A stretch of DNA of 64,000 nt, taken from positions 682,001-746,000 of the forward strand of contig NZ_JABAOB010000001.1 of NCBI RefSeq assembly GCF_012726295.1, read 5' to 3'. Below the pieces are notes generated by a model. The model saw only the letters and a program-made list of their open reading frames with translations. It was not told the DNA's origin and ran no database searches. The DNA is from Chitinophaga sp. Ak27. Its GTDB lineage: Bacteria; Bacteroidota; Bacteroidia; Chitinophagales; Chitinophagaceae. Made by a program: the position numbers and the translations under genes. Shown one piece after another: positions 36,545 to 45,830 of the stretch; the first letter of the stretch is position 1, and every line of letters starts with the position of its first letter.

Positions 36545-36874
36545 CTACACCTTCACCACCGCGATCAACGCTGCCAACACTGTTGCTCCCAGCAGCAGGT
36601 AGTAAGCCCATCTCGACAACGGCCGTTTATCATAGATACCATTGATCACTCCCACCAGTAAAAATAAACTCAGCTTAGGCACGATCTTGTAATAGTTGAT
36701 TACGGGATATTTCAGGGCTACCAGGGCAATCCCGGTGCACAGGACCAGGATGCCCAGGGGAAGTCCCCACTTATCTTTGGCCGGCTGTTTTATGGGAAAT
36801 AAAAGCGCCAAGCGGCATAAGTACAGCAGGAAAGCACTCACGTGGATGATCAGTATAATATTGAATAACAGCAT
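36545..36874 (-). CDS. Small four-helix integral membrane protein
   Basis: A 109-residue protein made almost entirely of hydrophobic helices (about 3-23, 40-57, 66-84 and 90-108), with the basic loops D-K-W-G and D-K-R-P-L-S-R-W. It loosely resembles short SirB-like membrane proteins, but I cannot assign a family. It is divergent from the oxidase cluster across a 245-bp region with an FNR-like site, so the two may share redox regulation. Confidence 0.7.
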   Translation of the reverse strand: MLLFNIILIIHVSAFLLYLCRLALLFPIKQPAKDKWGLPLGILVLCTGIALVALKYPVINYYKIVPKLSLFLLVGVINGIYDKRPLSRWAYYLLLGATVLAALIAVVKV

Positions 36875-36949
36875 GTGAATAAAATTGATTTGTTATACCT
36901 GCAAAGCTATTCCGGCGCACCTCATTTTTGATGCACCTGGGTTAATAAA

Positions 36950-36963
36950 TTGACTTACGTCAA
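36950..36963. promoter_or_regulatory. FNR/CRP-family-like palindrome
   Basis: TTGACTTACGTCAA is a perfect TTGAC-N4-GTCAA inverted repeat, close to the FNR/NNR consensus TTGAT-N4-ATCAA. It lies between the divergent membrane-protein gene (start 36874) and the ba3 oxidase cluster (start 37120). Oxygen, nitric oxide or redox control of one or both is inferred. Confidence 0.55.
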
Positions 36964-37119
36964 AAATGACGTGGCATCCCATCTGCCGATATCGCCTGTT
37001 CAAGACAGCTATCTGGATGAAGAAACTGGCTACACGGCTAAATACGGGCCGCCAGCCAGGGTTGTCCCAACTTTTTTTACCAGGAGATAAACACTTTACT
37101 GCAATTATTTGTATTAGAA

Positions 37120-37266
37120 ATGAACACAAAACATTCCCTTATGCAGGACCCTAACCACCCTGAAAAATTTGTTCCCAGAGGCGCTATCGCATTCTTTGTA
37201 TTACTGGTAGCTATTGGGTTAGTGATTTGGTTTGGTATCTATTTTCTCATGCTTTCCAGGATCTAA
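37120..37266 (+). CDS. ba3-type cytochrome oxidase subunit IIa (48 residues)
   Basis: A 48-residue frame with one membrane helix. The sequence from F-V-P-R-G-A-I-A-F to the end (L-V-I-W-F-G-I-Y-F-L-M-L-S-R-I) resembles the tiny subunit IIa of ba3 oxidases (K-P-K-G-A-L-A ... F-W-L-G-V-Y). A second ATG at 37141 would give 41 residues. It lies 12 bp before the CuA subunit gene, exactly where subunit IIa is encoded in other ba3 clusters. Automatic annotation often misses genes this short. Confidence 0.8.
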   Translation: MNTKHSLMQDPNHPEKFVPRGAIAFFVLLVAIGLVIWFGIYFLMLSRI

Positions 37267-37278
37267 ATCGTCGTTGTT

Positions 37279-37731
37279 ATGATCGATAAATTTGAGAGAA
37301 ACGTTATTATCACGGCATTCTGCCTGTCAGGCCTGTTCATCTTTTCCCTCCTGTATGCTATGGGCGCCAGGAAGGCGGATGTGACGGAATGCCTGCCCTA
37401 TGACAAATCGTACGAAACCGCCCGGGTAAACCAGGTCGATAAATCCACCTACCAGATCTTTTATGTGGCCAGGATGTGGAACTTCGAACCTGCTATCGCC
37501 TATATCCCCGTGGGTAGCGAAGTAGACCTGTTTGTCACTTCCCTCGATGTGGTACACGGCTTTAATATCTATAATAAAAATGTAAACCTGATGGGGGTTC
37601 CCGGCGGTGTTGCCAAAACGACCATCCGGTTCGACCAGCCAGGCGTTTACAAAGTAGTATGCCATGAGTTTTGTGGCACCGGACACCAGAATATGCAAGC
37701 CGAAATCATAGTCAATTTTCCCAAAAAATAA
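37279..37731 (+). CDS. ba3-type cytochrome c oxidase subunit II (CuA)
   Basis: A 150-residue protein with one N-terminal membrane helix (about 9-29) and a cupredoxin domain carrying the full CuA site: H93 (VVHGFNI), C128-H-E130-F-C132, H136 and M139 (GHQNM). The single helix and short length are typical of the ba3 (B-family) class, not of aa3 oxidases. It receives electrons from a cytochrome c, possibly the one encoded at 40053, and passes them to haem b of subunit I. Confidence 0.93.
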   Translation: MIDKFERNVIITAFCLSGLFIFSLLYAMGARKADVTECLPYDKSYETARVNQVDKSTYQIFYVARMWNFEPAIAYIPVGSEVDLFVTSLDVVHGFNIYNKNVNLMGVPGGVAKTTIRFDQPGVYKVVCHEFCGTGHQNMQAEIIVNFPKK

Positions 37732-37736
37732 TCACG

Positions 37737-39416
37737 ATGAATGTCAGCAGGTTCCTCAAGAACGTTATACTGGTCGAATTATTTGTACCGGTACTGTTAC
37801 TCACAATTGGTATTTACCATGGCCTCATGCAGGTGATTTACCGCGCCGGCGTGATACACCAGGCGTCGGTAGCCAAACTGGACTATTACCAGGGATTAAC
37901 CCTTCACGGCGTGATCAATGCCATTGTTCTCACTACCTTCTTCGCGGTAGCCTTCGGTCATGCCACCATCGCCTTCTACCTCAAACGGGAACCTAACCCC
38001 AAAGCAACGATGTTGTCGCTCGTGCTCATGGTAACAGGCACCTTGATGGCGGCGGTAGCAATGCTATCGGGCAAAGCCTCCGTACTCTATACTTTCTATC
38101 CGCCACTGAAAGCACATCCCGCCTTCTATATAGGCACTGCTATGCTGATTGTTGGCTCCTGGGTAGCTTATTGGGATTGGGCCATCATCTATGTACAATG
38201 GAAGAAAGAAAACCGCGACAGCAATACTCCGCTCGCTGTCATCGGAACGCTGGTCAATTTCACGATCTGGTTTGTTTGCACCCTGGCGGTTGCCTATGAA
38301 GTACTGGTATTGCTGGTGCCCTGGAGCCTGGGCTGGACCACCAGTGTAAACGTAGTACTGGCACGTACCCTATTCTGGTTCTTTGGACACGCCCTGGTAT
38401 ATTTCTGGTTGCTACCTTCTTATATCATGTTTTACACCTTGCTACCCAAACTAGCCGGAGGCAAACTCTACTCCGGCACCGCCGGGCGCATCGCCTTCTT
38501 CCTCTTCCTCATCCTCTCCATCCCCATCGGTGTACATCACCAGTTCGGCGATCCTTCAATTGGCAGGGGTATTAAACTCACCCAATCAGTACTCACTTTC
38601 GGCGTAGCCATTCCCAGCTTTATTACCGCTTTCACCATTGCCGCATCGCTGGAACATGCAGCCCGCCAGCGTGGGGGCACAGGCCTGTACAAATGGATAT
38701 GGAAACTTCCCTTCTTCCGGCAAGATGTGTACCTGTTCGGCTACCTGATCAATGGGCTCATCCTTTTTATTTTCGGTGGACTAACCGGCCTGGTAAATGC
38801 ATCTTATTCACTAAACAATGTAGTGCATAACACCGCTTTTATACCCGGGCATTTTCATCTCACCGTGGCCGGCCCGGTGTTTCTCGCCATATTAGGCATG
38901 TCGATTTTTCTCGTCTCCCAGCTTACCGGCAAAAAAATATTCCTGCCAGTTATCAATACTATTATCCCCTACCTGTGGACGGTGGGGGTACTTATTTTCT
39001 CTACCGGCCTGATGTGGGGAGGGCTAATGGGCGAACCCAGGAGAACCAATATGGGCCTCACTTACCTCAACCCTGCCAGTGAACAGTTTCACTCCTACTG
39101 GGTGATTTCCAGTATGCTGGGACTCGCAGGCGGCGGCATCATGTTCATTGCCGGCTTCCTCTACTTCGTCGTCTTCTTCGGTACTTTTTTCCGGAAACCG
39201 TCCTTCGCCCCTACCATCGATTTCCCGGTAAGCGAAAGCCTTCACCCGGAAAAAAGAATCCCCCTGTTCGATACCTTCCGCCCCTGGCTGGCACTGATGG
39301 CACTCATTATACTGATAACCTATATACCGGCCATCTCAGATGCGTTGAACAACACGGGCAGAAAGGCGCCGCCCTACCTTCCCTCCGATCCTACACCTAT
39401 TGTCAAGAAAAAATGA
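37737..39416 (+). CDS. ba3-type cytochrome c oxidase subunit I
   Basis: ATG 37737, 5 bp after the subunit II stop, gives 559 residues. It has about 13 membrane helices. Metal ligands are in place: H57 (GLTLHGVINAIV, haem b), H218 with Y222 (FFGHALVYFW, CuB and the cross-linked Tyr), H267-H268 (VHHQFGD, CuB), and H372/H374 (GHFHLTVAGP, the two haems). The Y-x-x-x-L-P spacing after H218 fits the B family. It reduces oxygen to water in the cytoplasmic membrane and is likely a high-affinity enzyme for low oxygen. Confidence 0.94.
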   Translation: MNVSRFLKNVILVELFVPVLLLTIGIYHGLMQVIYRAGVIHQASVAKLDYYQGLTLHGVINAIVLTTFFAVAFGHATIAFYLKREPNPKATMLSLVLMVTGTLMAAVAMLSGKASVLYTFYPPLKAHPAFYIGTAMLIVGSWVAYWDWAIIYVQWKKENRDSNTPLAVIGTLVNFTIWFVCTLAVAYEVLVLLVPWSLGWTTSVNVVLARTLFWFFGHALVYFWLLPSYIMFYTLLPKLAGGKLYSGTAGRIAFFLFLILSIPIGVHHQFGDPSIGRGIKLTQSVLTFGVAIPSFITAFTIAASLEHAARQRGGTGLYKWIWKLPFFRQDVYLFGYLINGLILFIFGGLTGLVNASYSLNNVVHNTAFIPGHFHLTVAGPVFLAILGMSIFLVSQLTGKKIFLPVINTIIPYLWTVGVLIFSTGLMWGGLMGEPRRTNMGLTYLNPASEQFHSYWVISSMLGLAGGGIMFIAGFLYFVVFFGTFFRKPSFAPTIDFPVSESLHPEKRIPLFDTFRPWLALMALIILITYIPAISDALNNTGRKAPPYLPSDPTPIVKKK

Positions 39417-40063
39417 ACATGCACAGATTCCATATACTCCACTCCTGGAAAGCAGCACTGATAGCATTGATCGGGCTACCACTACTGGCCTGGAGCATTG
39501 TGCACTGGACCGAAAATAAATTTGGGACACTCCCGCTCTATGGCCGCAACCAGCAATTGGCTGCCACCCAAAAAGAAGCGGTATACCTGCCGCCTTTCTC
39601 CTTTATGGATCAGGACCAGCAAGTCGTTACAAACGACTGGTTGCAAAACCGTATCTGCGTGGCCAATTTCTTCTTCACGTCCTGCCCGGTAGTATGTCCT
39701 AAAATGATGCATCAACTGCAACGTTTAGCCGCGGCAGACAGCAGCCTGCGTATCCTGTCGCTCACCGTAGACCCCGACCGGGATACCCCGGCCACATTAC
39801 AACGCTATGGCACGAGGTGGCACATTCCGCCTCAAACCTGGAAATTGCTCACCGGCAACAAAAAGAGCCTCTACTATTTTGCCCGTAAAGGACTATACCT
39901 CACCGCCACAGATGGCGACGGAGGAAAAGATGATTTCATTCATAGCGATAACATCGTATTACTGGATCAACAGCAACGCATCAGGGGATATTATCCCGGT
40001 ACTTCGGCCAGCACAATCGCCCTGCTCCTGTCTGATATCAAAAAATTACAACATGAAAAATAA
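39413..40063 (+). CDS. SCO1/SenC-family copper assembly protein
   Basis: A 216-residue protein with an N-terminal membrane anchor (about 13-30) and a thioredoxin fold. The copper ligands are C91-P-V-V-C95-P and H177 (DDFIHSDN). S-L-T-V-D-P-D-R-D-T-P is the SCO signature. Its ATG overlaps the subunit I stop by 4 bp, so translation is coupled. It should deliver copper to, or reduce, the CuA site of the oxidase encoded upstream. Confidence 0.93.
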   Translation: MNMHRFHILHSWKAALIALIGLPLLAWSIVHWTENKFGTLPLYGRNQQLAATQKEAVYLPPFSFMDQDQQVVTNDWLQNRICVANFFFTSCPVVCPKMMHQLQRLAAADSSLRILSLTVDPDRDTPATLQRYGTRWHIPPQTWKLLTGNKKSLYYFARKGLYLTATDGDGGKDDFIHSDNIVLLDQQQRIRGYYPGTSASTIALLLSDIKKLQHEK

Positions 40064-40583
40064 AGTTCTCTTCTTCCTTTTCCTGCTTTTACCGGCCTTC
40101 CTCCGGGCAGCCGACCCCGTATCAGGGAAAAAGCTATTCCAGGCCCGCTGTGCTTCCTGCCACAACGTAAATAAAAAGCTGATCGGTCCGGCCCTTGCAG
40201 GAGTAGAAAACAGGCGCAGCCTGGAATGGATACTCAGCTTCGTAAAGGGTTCCCAAAGCATGATCAAAGCCGGTGATAAAGACGCATTAACCGTATACAA
40301 CCAAAACAACCAGGTAACCATGCCCGATCATCCCGATCTCAGTGATGACCTCATTAAAGATATACTCGCCTATGTGAAAGAAGAAGCCAGCAAAGCTCCC
40401 AAAGACGAAGCCCCCTTTGCCCGCCCCTCGCAAAAACAACCCCACCTGATGCCGCTCACCATCTATAATATGCCTTTTATGATTGCCTATATCATGCTCG
40501 TCATCATCATGATCATACTCCTCATTTTCCTCGTAAATCTCAAAAGCTATGAAAAACATATGGATGATAAAAGAAAGGAATAA
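40053..40583 (+). CDS. Membrane-anchored cytochrome c
   Basis: ATG 40053 overlaps the SCO stop by 11 bp and gives 176 residues. There is a signal peptide (P-A-F-L-R-A-A-D), a haem motif C33-A-S-C36-H37, an axial Met at M90 (QVTMPDHP), and a C-terminal membrane helix (about 143-166, PFMIAYIMLVIIMIILLIF). It is likely the electron donor to subunit II. It closes the five-gene oxidase cluster. Confidence 0.9.
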   Translation: MKNKVLFFLFLLLPAFLRAADPVSGKKLFQARCASCHNVNKKLIGPALAGVENRRSLEWILSFVKGSQSMIKAGDKDALTVYNQNNQVTMPDHPDLSDDLIKDILAYVKEEASKAPKDEAPFARPSQKQPHLMPLTIYNMPFMIAYIMLVIIMIILLIFLVNLKSYEKHMDDKRKE

Positions 40584-40702
40584 TATGGGCCATCCCCCCT
40601 CCCAATCCCATCAAAATATCCCCTGTACAGTATGAACTTTTTATTAAATTAGGGAGCGCTGAAGTAATTAAACTATCGCCTTACTTAATTTCGCCACCCT
40701 AT

Positions 40703-41293
40703 ATGCAACCTGTATCAGAACTAAATGGAGCAGAGTGGAATCAGCAGACTTTTAAAGTTTTGTATGATGAGTATTATGTACTGGTAAGCCGGTACTGCTA
40801 CGCGTTTACGGGCGATTATGAACTGGCCCGGGACATTGCCGCTGAATTGTTTTGTGACCTCTGGCGCCAGCGCGCCAACATCCGCGTGAACACCAATATC
40901 AAAAACTACCTGCTGGTAGCCGCACGCCGCCGCTGCAAAAAACATAAAGATAAACTCCCCCTCACCATTACCATTGCAGATGATCAACTGGAAGAAGGCA
41001 TCTCGCATCATACACCCGATACACATATGGTGCATAAAGAATCAAAAGCAGCACTGCAACAACTCCTGCTGCGACTAGACCCGGTGAAAAAAGAAATCAT
41101 TGACCTAAAACTACTGGGACTCACTAATAAAGAAATTGCCCACCTCCTGCATGTCACTCCCAAAAAAGTAGAGTACCAGCTAAACACCGCCATCCGGGTA
41201 CTACAGGATGAAATAAAAACCATGCAGCTCACTGCACAGGATTGCGAAATAGGCCTCATGATTGGCTCCCTGTTACTGCTCATCCCTTCCTAG
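40703..41293 (+). CDS. ECF RNA polymerase sigma-70 factor
   Basis: A 196-residue sigma factor. Region 2 has V-L-Y-D-E-Y-Y-V-L-V and A-R-D-I-A-A-E-L-F-C-D-L-W-R-Q-R. Region 4 has L-D-P-V-K-K-E-I-I-D-L-K and L-T-N-K-E-I-A-H-L-L-H-V-T. A short hydrophobic tail (IGLMIGSLLLLIPS) ends the protein, as in the sigma factor at 24005. It is followed by FecR, SusC and SusD genes, the canonical trans-envelope signalling order. Confidence 0.9.
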   Translation: MQPVSELNGAEWNQQTFKVLYDEYYVLVSRYCYAFTGDYELARDIAAELFCDLWRQRANIRVNTNIKNYLLVAARRRCKKHKDKLPLTITIADDQLEEGISHHTPDTHMVHKESKAALQQLLLRLDPVKKEIIDLKLLGLTNKEIAHLLHVTPKKVEYQLNTAIRVLQDEIKTMQLTAQDCEIGLMIGSLLLLIPS

Positions 41294-41405
41294 CAATCCG
41301 CCCAAATCCTTTGCTGTATCGCAAAATCACTTGTTAACAATTCCTTAACACACATTTACAGGAATTTGGGATCGGCGCCTCCTCCTCTATAATAAACGGC
41401 TTACT

Positions 41406-42383
41406 TTGAACGCTAATATCTTATTTCGTTATATCCATGAACTATCAGATGCCGCCGAACGGGAAATGGTAGTAGCCTGGCTACAGGAATCGGAAAAGAA
41501 CAGGGATATACTGGCTGCCCTGGCACAACGTAAACTATCGCTCGAAAAAGCAGCCGATAAAGACAGTGCCGACAGCGACTGGCTTAAAATACAAGCTAGT
41601 ATAGAGGAAGCGCCCATCAAGAAAATGTTTCCGTGGAAACGTTACAGCGCCGCTGCCGCCATAGCAGCCATGCTGTGCACCACCAGCTGGTACTGGGCAC
41701 ACCGCCCGGCCCCCGTTACGCCACACCTGGTGAAACTAATCACCACCGCCCGTGATAAAAAACGTATCACCTTGCCCGACAGCACAGAGGTATGGCTGCA
41801 ATACAACTCCTCCATTACCTACGATGCCACCACCTTCCACAACAGCGAACGGTGCGTGACCCTGCAGGGAACCGCTTTCTTCAACGTTACCAGCAACGCA
41901 GCCCAACCCTTCCGGGTAAAAACATCCCATACAGCCATTACCGTATTAGGTACCTCTTTCCATATCAACGCACGTGAAAATGCACCGCAGGAAATTGCCG
42001 TGGCCACCGGTAAGATCAATGTAACCGCCGATCAGCTCAACATCAACCTGCTGCCGGAACAAAAAATCAGTTACGACCCGGCTACGCATAAAACAACTAC
42101 CAGCCATATCTCCCTCCACCAGATAACTGGCCTGAGAGATAATAAACTGGTATTTGAAAACGACGACTTACCCGGCATTGCCGCAAAACTGGAACAATGG
42201 TATAACCGTAAAGTCATTATCCATGGTACACCACAACGGGTATCCTTCACCGGTAGCGTAGAAGACAATGGCATTCAAGCTGTACTCGGGGGACTCAGCT
42301 TCCTTGCTGGGGTACAATACAACGTAACCGCAGACAGTGTTATTCTTTCTTTACAATCAAATTCTCTCCGGAACAACAAATAA
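41406..42383 (+). CDS. FecR-family anti-sigma factor (TTG start)
   Basis: A 325-residue protein beginning at TTG 41406. The first in-frame ATG (41466) would remove L-F-R-Y-I-H-E-L-S-D, which is the conserved N-terminal sigma-binding helix, so the TTG is preferred. There is a membrane segment at about 79-99, a FecR domain (L-P-D-S-T-E-V-W-L-Q-Y-N-S-S; G-T-A-F-F-N-V) and a C-terminal DUF4974 (EQWYNRKVIIHG). It lies 112 bp after the sigma gene and 10 bp before SusC. Confidence 0.88.
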   Translation: MNANILFRYIHELSDAAEREMVVAWLQESEKNRDILAALAQRKLSLEKAADKDSADSDWLKIQASIEEAPIKKMFPWKRYSAAAAIAAMLCTTSWYWAHRPAPVTPHLVKLITTARDKKRITLPDSTEVWLQYNSSITYDATTFHNSERCVTLQGTAFFNVTSNAAQPFRVKTSHTAITVLGTSFHINARENAPQEIAVATGKINVTADQLNINLLPEQKISYDPATHKTTTSHISLHQITGLRDNKLVFENDDLPGIAAKLEQWYNRKVIIHGTPQRVSFTGSVEDNGIQAVLGGLSFLAGVQYNVTADSVILSLQSNSLRNNK

Positions 42384-42393
42384 ATAATGTAGC

Positions 42394-45300
42394 ATGAAAA
42401 AAATTATTGGCGGGCTGTGTTGCCTGGTACTGGCGGGGTCAGTATGGGCGCAAACGGCTACCCGTGTCATCCAGTTTACAAAAAAAAAGATGTCCCTCCA
42501 GGAGGTGATCACCACCCTCCAGCAACAAGAGAAAATAGCGGTGCTGTACGACGATAAAATAGTACGCGCACGCCATGAACTACAACTGCCGGCAGCAAAA
42601 ATGCCGCTGGAAAAGCTGCTGGCCCTCATCGCCGCGCAAACCGGCTTCGACATAAAACTGCAGGGCAACAATATCTACATTAAAGACAAAGACACCGACG
42701 CCGCAGAAAAAGTACCCGTAAAAGGCGTAGTGCTGGGCAGCGACGCCGACGGCGCCTTGCCCGGCGTAAGCATCTCTATCGATGGTAAAACAGCCGCCGT
42801 CACCGGGGAAAACGGCATCTTCGATATACAGGCCCCCGTTGGCAGCTACGTGGTATTCCGTGCCATCGGCCTCGATCCATATACTTACCCGGTAGCCGGC
42901 GCTGCTGCCAATCTCAAAATAAAAATGCAACAAAACATCACCCAACTGGAAGGTGTGGTGGTAACGGCACTCGGCATCAAGCGCGATGAAAAAGCCCTGG
43001 GATATGCTGTCAGTAAAGTAAGCAATGAACAGCTTACCGACGCACTGAGTAACAACTGGACCAACGCACTCACCGGGAAAGTGGCCGGACTCAATATGCT
43101 GAAATCCAACGGAGGCCCCGCAGGCTCCACTAAAATTATACTGCGCGGCGAAAACAATATCACCGGCAGCAGTGAAGCCCTCATCGTAGTTGATGGCGTT
43201 ATTATCAATGGTAGCAGCGGTAAACAAACCGGCAATGGCAGCGGCTCCTATCTCGATGGCGACTCCCCCACCGATTTTGGTACCAGCCTCAATGATATCA
43301 ACCCCGATGATATTGAAAGTGTATCCGTATTGAAAGGCCCCGGCGCTGCCGCCCTCTATGGCGCCAGGGGAGCCAACGGCGCCATCATCATCACCACCAA
43401 ATCCGGTAAAGTGAAAAAAGGACTGGGCGTTACCGTTAACTCCAATGCTACCTTCGAAACAATTAACCGCTGGCCCGACTATCAATACGAATACGGACAG
43501 GGCGCATCCGGACAGGATACCTGGTACTCCTACGGCGCTACCGCCGACGGCGCCAGCACCCGAAGCACTAGCTCCGCCTGGGGCCCTAAATTCGACGGAC
43601 AAATGTACTACCAGTATGATCCCGTTACCCATACCGGCGGCACCGTCAGAACACCCTGGGTGCCTTATAAAAACAATCGTAAAGACTTCTTTAATACCGC
43701 CAAAACATTTACCAACAGCGTAACACTGGAGGGTGGTAATAACAACACCTCCATCCGGTTATCCTATACCAACCTGAATAACAACTGGATCGTGCCTAAT
43801 ACCGGATATGGCAGAAATACCGTGGCATTATCCGTCAATCACAAAGTATCGGATAAACTACAAATCGCTGCCAAAGTAAATTATACCAACAAGAAAAGTG
43901 ATAACCTGCCCTCCAGCGGTTACAATAACCAGACGATTATGTATTTCATCCGCGGTATGGTGCCCAACGCCAACCTCGACTGGTTCAAGGAATACTGGCT
44001 ACCCGGACAGGAACAAATGGCGCAAAACCGCCCTTTCAGCAGTCTGCTCGACAACCCTTACCTGCAGGCTTATGAAATGCTGAATAAAGTAAACCGCAAC
44101 GGCGTTATTGGTAATATATCCGCTACCTACAACTTCACCAAAGACCTCAGCCTGATGGTACGTACCTCGCTGGATTACAGCACAGAAAGCCGCTCCCAGC
44201 AACGTCCGAAAAATACCCAGAAGTTTGCAGATGGTATGTTCCGTACACAAAACATATATTCCCGTGAACTGAACAATGACTTCCTCCTGCGTTATCACCA
44301 CGCGGTTACCAGTAAGTTCGATGCCACCATCTCCCTCGGAGGCAGCCAGATGCGTAACTTCTACAATCGCGATGAAGTACGGGCCGACAAACTCAGGTAT
44401 CCCGGCGTATACAATTTTGCCAACAGCAAAAATATCCCGGTAGCATTGCCATACAGCTCACAATATGCGGTGAACAGCTTCTATGGCCTGGCGCAGTTCA
44501 GCTACAATAATTACCTGTTCCTGGATATTACCGCGCGTAACGACTGGAGCAGCACCCTCGCGTCGGAAACCTCCACAGATAACACCTCTTTTTTCTACCC
44601 TTCCATTAATACATCGGCTATCCTGTCGGATATCTTTAAACTGCCGGCAGCCATCTCCCTGCTGAAAGTACGATCGTCTGTTTCAGGTGTAGGTAGTGGT
44701 GGCACCACTCCTTACTTTACCCGCTTCGGCTACCTGAAAGAACAATTCCAGAGCGGTCTTTCCAACCCTGGATACATCGCCAATCCCAACCTGAAGCCGA
44801 TGAAAACCATCAGCGTGGAAGCAGGAATAGACGCCAGCATGTTCCACAATCGCCTCGGCTTCGGTATCACCTTCTATCAAAACAATACGCATAACCAGAT
44901 CATACAAGCGCCGCTCGACAAAGCCACCGGCTTCAAAGGCGCCATCATCAATGCCGGTACGGTAGCCAACAAGGGCATCGAAATAGAAGCCAGCGCTACG
45001 CCGGTGAAAAAGCCCAAAGGCATTACCTGGATCGTGAACGGTACTTTTGCCGCTAACCGTAGCCGCATCAGCTCTCTCCCCGATGGTATTGAAACGTATG
45101 TAATGTCTACCGGCCCTGCCGGCCGTGGTTCCATTGAAGCCCGCCCCGGCGGACGAATGGGCGACATCTACGGTCTGGGCTATCAACGCTCCCCCGACGG
45201 CCAAATCATCTATAACGACCAAGGCTATCCACTGTTGTCCGAAACCGCTTCCTATCTCGGTAATACCAACCCCGACTGGAAAGCAGGGATCACCAACACC

Positions 45301-45807
45301 TTCACCTATAAAAAATTCCGTTTCAGCTTCCTGTTCGACGGGCAAACCGGCGGGGTAGCCTACTCCCTCACCCACTCTGTCCTGGCTGAAGAAGGCAAAC
45401 TGAAAAAAACCATACCCGGCCGCTATAATGGTATCATCGGCGATGGCGTAATCAGGAATGCAGATGGCACCTTCCGTAAAAATGATGTGGTGGCGGCTAA
45501 CATTCAAACTTATTATTCCGAACATTTTAAACGGGATAATATTGAGTCCAACCTGTTCAGCACTGACTTTATCAAACTACGGGAAGCCCGGTTGGATTAC
45601 ACAGTCACACCGCAATTCCTGAAAAAAATCGGTTTCACTAGAGGCACCATCGGCCTGTATGGCCGCGACCTGCTGGTATTCAGCCACTGGCCTTCCTTTG
45701 ACCCCGAATTTGGTACCCTGGGAGATGGAGACATCAACGCCGGTTTTGAAATCGGTCAGTTCCCCTCCACCCGGAGCTTTGGTATTAATCTTACCGCATC
45801 ATTCTAG
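42394..45807 (+). CDS. SusC/RagA-family TonB-linked receptor with STN domain
   Basis: A 1137-residue receptor. Signal peptide (V-L-A-G-S-V-W-A-Q), STN domain (about 25-95), carboxypeptidase-regulatory-like domain (about 105-185), a TonB-box-like E-G-V-V-V-T-A-L-G-I, plug with S-V-L-K-G-P-G-A-A-A-L-Y-G-A-R-G-A-N-G-A-I (the SusC signature), and a barrel ending F-G-I-N-L-T-A-S-F. The STN domain should signal to the FecR encoded upstream. The ligand is unknown, and no hydrolases are encoded nearby. Confidence 0.94.
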   Translation: MKKIIGGLCCLVLAGSVWAQTATRVIQFTKKKMSLQEVITTLQQQEKIAVLYDDKIVRARHELQLPAAKMPLEKLLALIAAQTGFDIKLQGNNIYIKDKDTDAAEKVPVKGVVLGSDADGALPGVSISIDGKTAAVTGENGIFDIQAPVGSYVVFRAIGLDPYTYPVAGAAANLKIKMQQNITQLEGVVVTALGIKRDEKALGYAVSKVSNEQLTDALSNNWTNALTGKVAGLNMLKSNGGPAGSTKIILRGENNITGSSEALIVVDGVIINGSSGKQTGNGSGSYLDGDSPTDFGTSLNDINPDDIESVSVLKGPGAAALYGARGANGAIIITTKSGKVKKGLGVTVNSNATFETINRWPDYQYEYGQGASGQDTWYSYGATADGASTRSTSSAWGPKFDGQMYYQYDPVTHTGGTVRTPWVPYKNNRKDFFNTAKTFTNSVTLEGGNNNTSIRLSYTNLNNNWIVPNTGYGRNTVALSVNHKVSDKLQIAAKVNYTNKKSDNLPSSGYNNQTIMYFIRGMVPNANLDWFKEYWLPGQEQMAQNRPFSSLLDNPYLQAYEMLNKVNRNGVIGNISATYNFTKDLSLMVRTSLDYSTESRSQQRPKNTQKFADGMFRTQNIYSRELNNDFLLRYHHAVTSKFDATISLGGSQMRNFYNRDEVRADKLRYPGVYNFANSKNIPVALPYSSQYAVNSFYGLAQFSYNNYLFLDITARNDWSSTLASETSTDNTSFFYPSINTSAILSDIFKLPAAISLLKVRSSVSGVGSGGTTPYFTRFGYLKEQFQSGLSNPGYIANPNLKPMKTISVEAGIDASMFHNRLGFGITFYQNNTHNQIIQAPLDKATGFKGAIINAGTVANKGIEIEASATPVKKPKGITWIVNGTFAANRSRISSLPDGIETYVMSTGPAGRGSIEARPGGRMGDIYGLGYQRSPDGQIIYNDQGYPLLSETASYLGNTNPDWKAGITNTFTYKKFRFSFLFDGQTGGVAYSLTHSVLAEEGKLKKTIPGRYNGIIGDGVIRNADGTFRKNDVVAANIQTYYSEHFKRDNIESNLFSTDFIKLREARLDYTVTPQFLKKIGFTRGTIGLYGRDLLVFSHWPSFDPEFGTLGDGDINAGFEIGQFPSTRSFGINLTASF

Positions 45808-45830
45808 TTTTTATCGCAAAAAGAAGTATC

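Noticed and set aside
42580..43632. A 350-codon minus-strand open frame opposite SusC
   Set aside because: It is antisense to a strongly supported SusC gene, with Gly/Val-rich noise and no motifs. GC-rich third positions create such frames.
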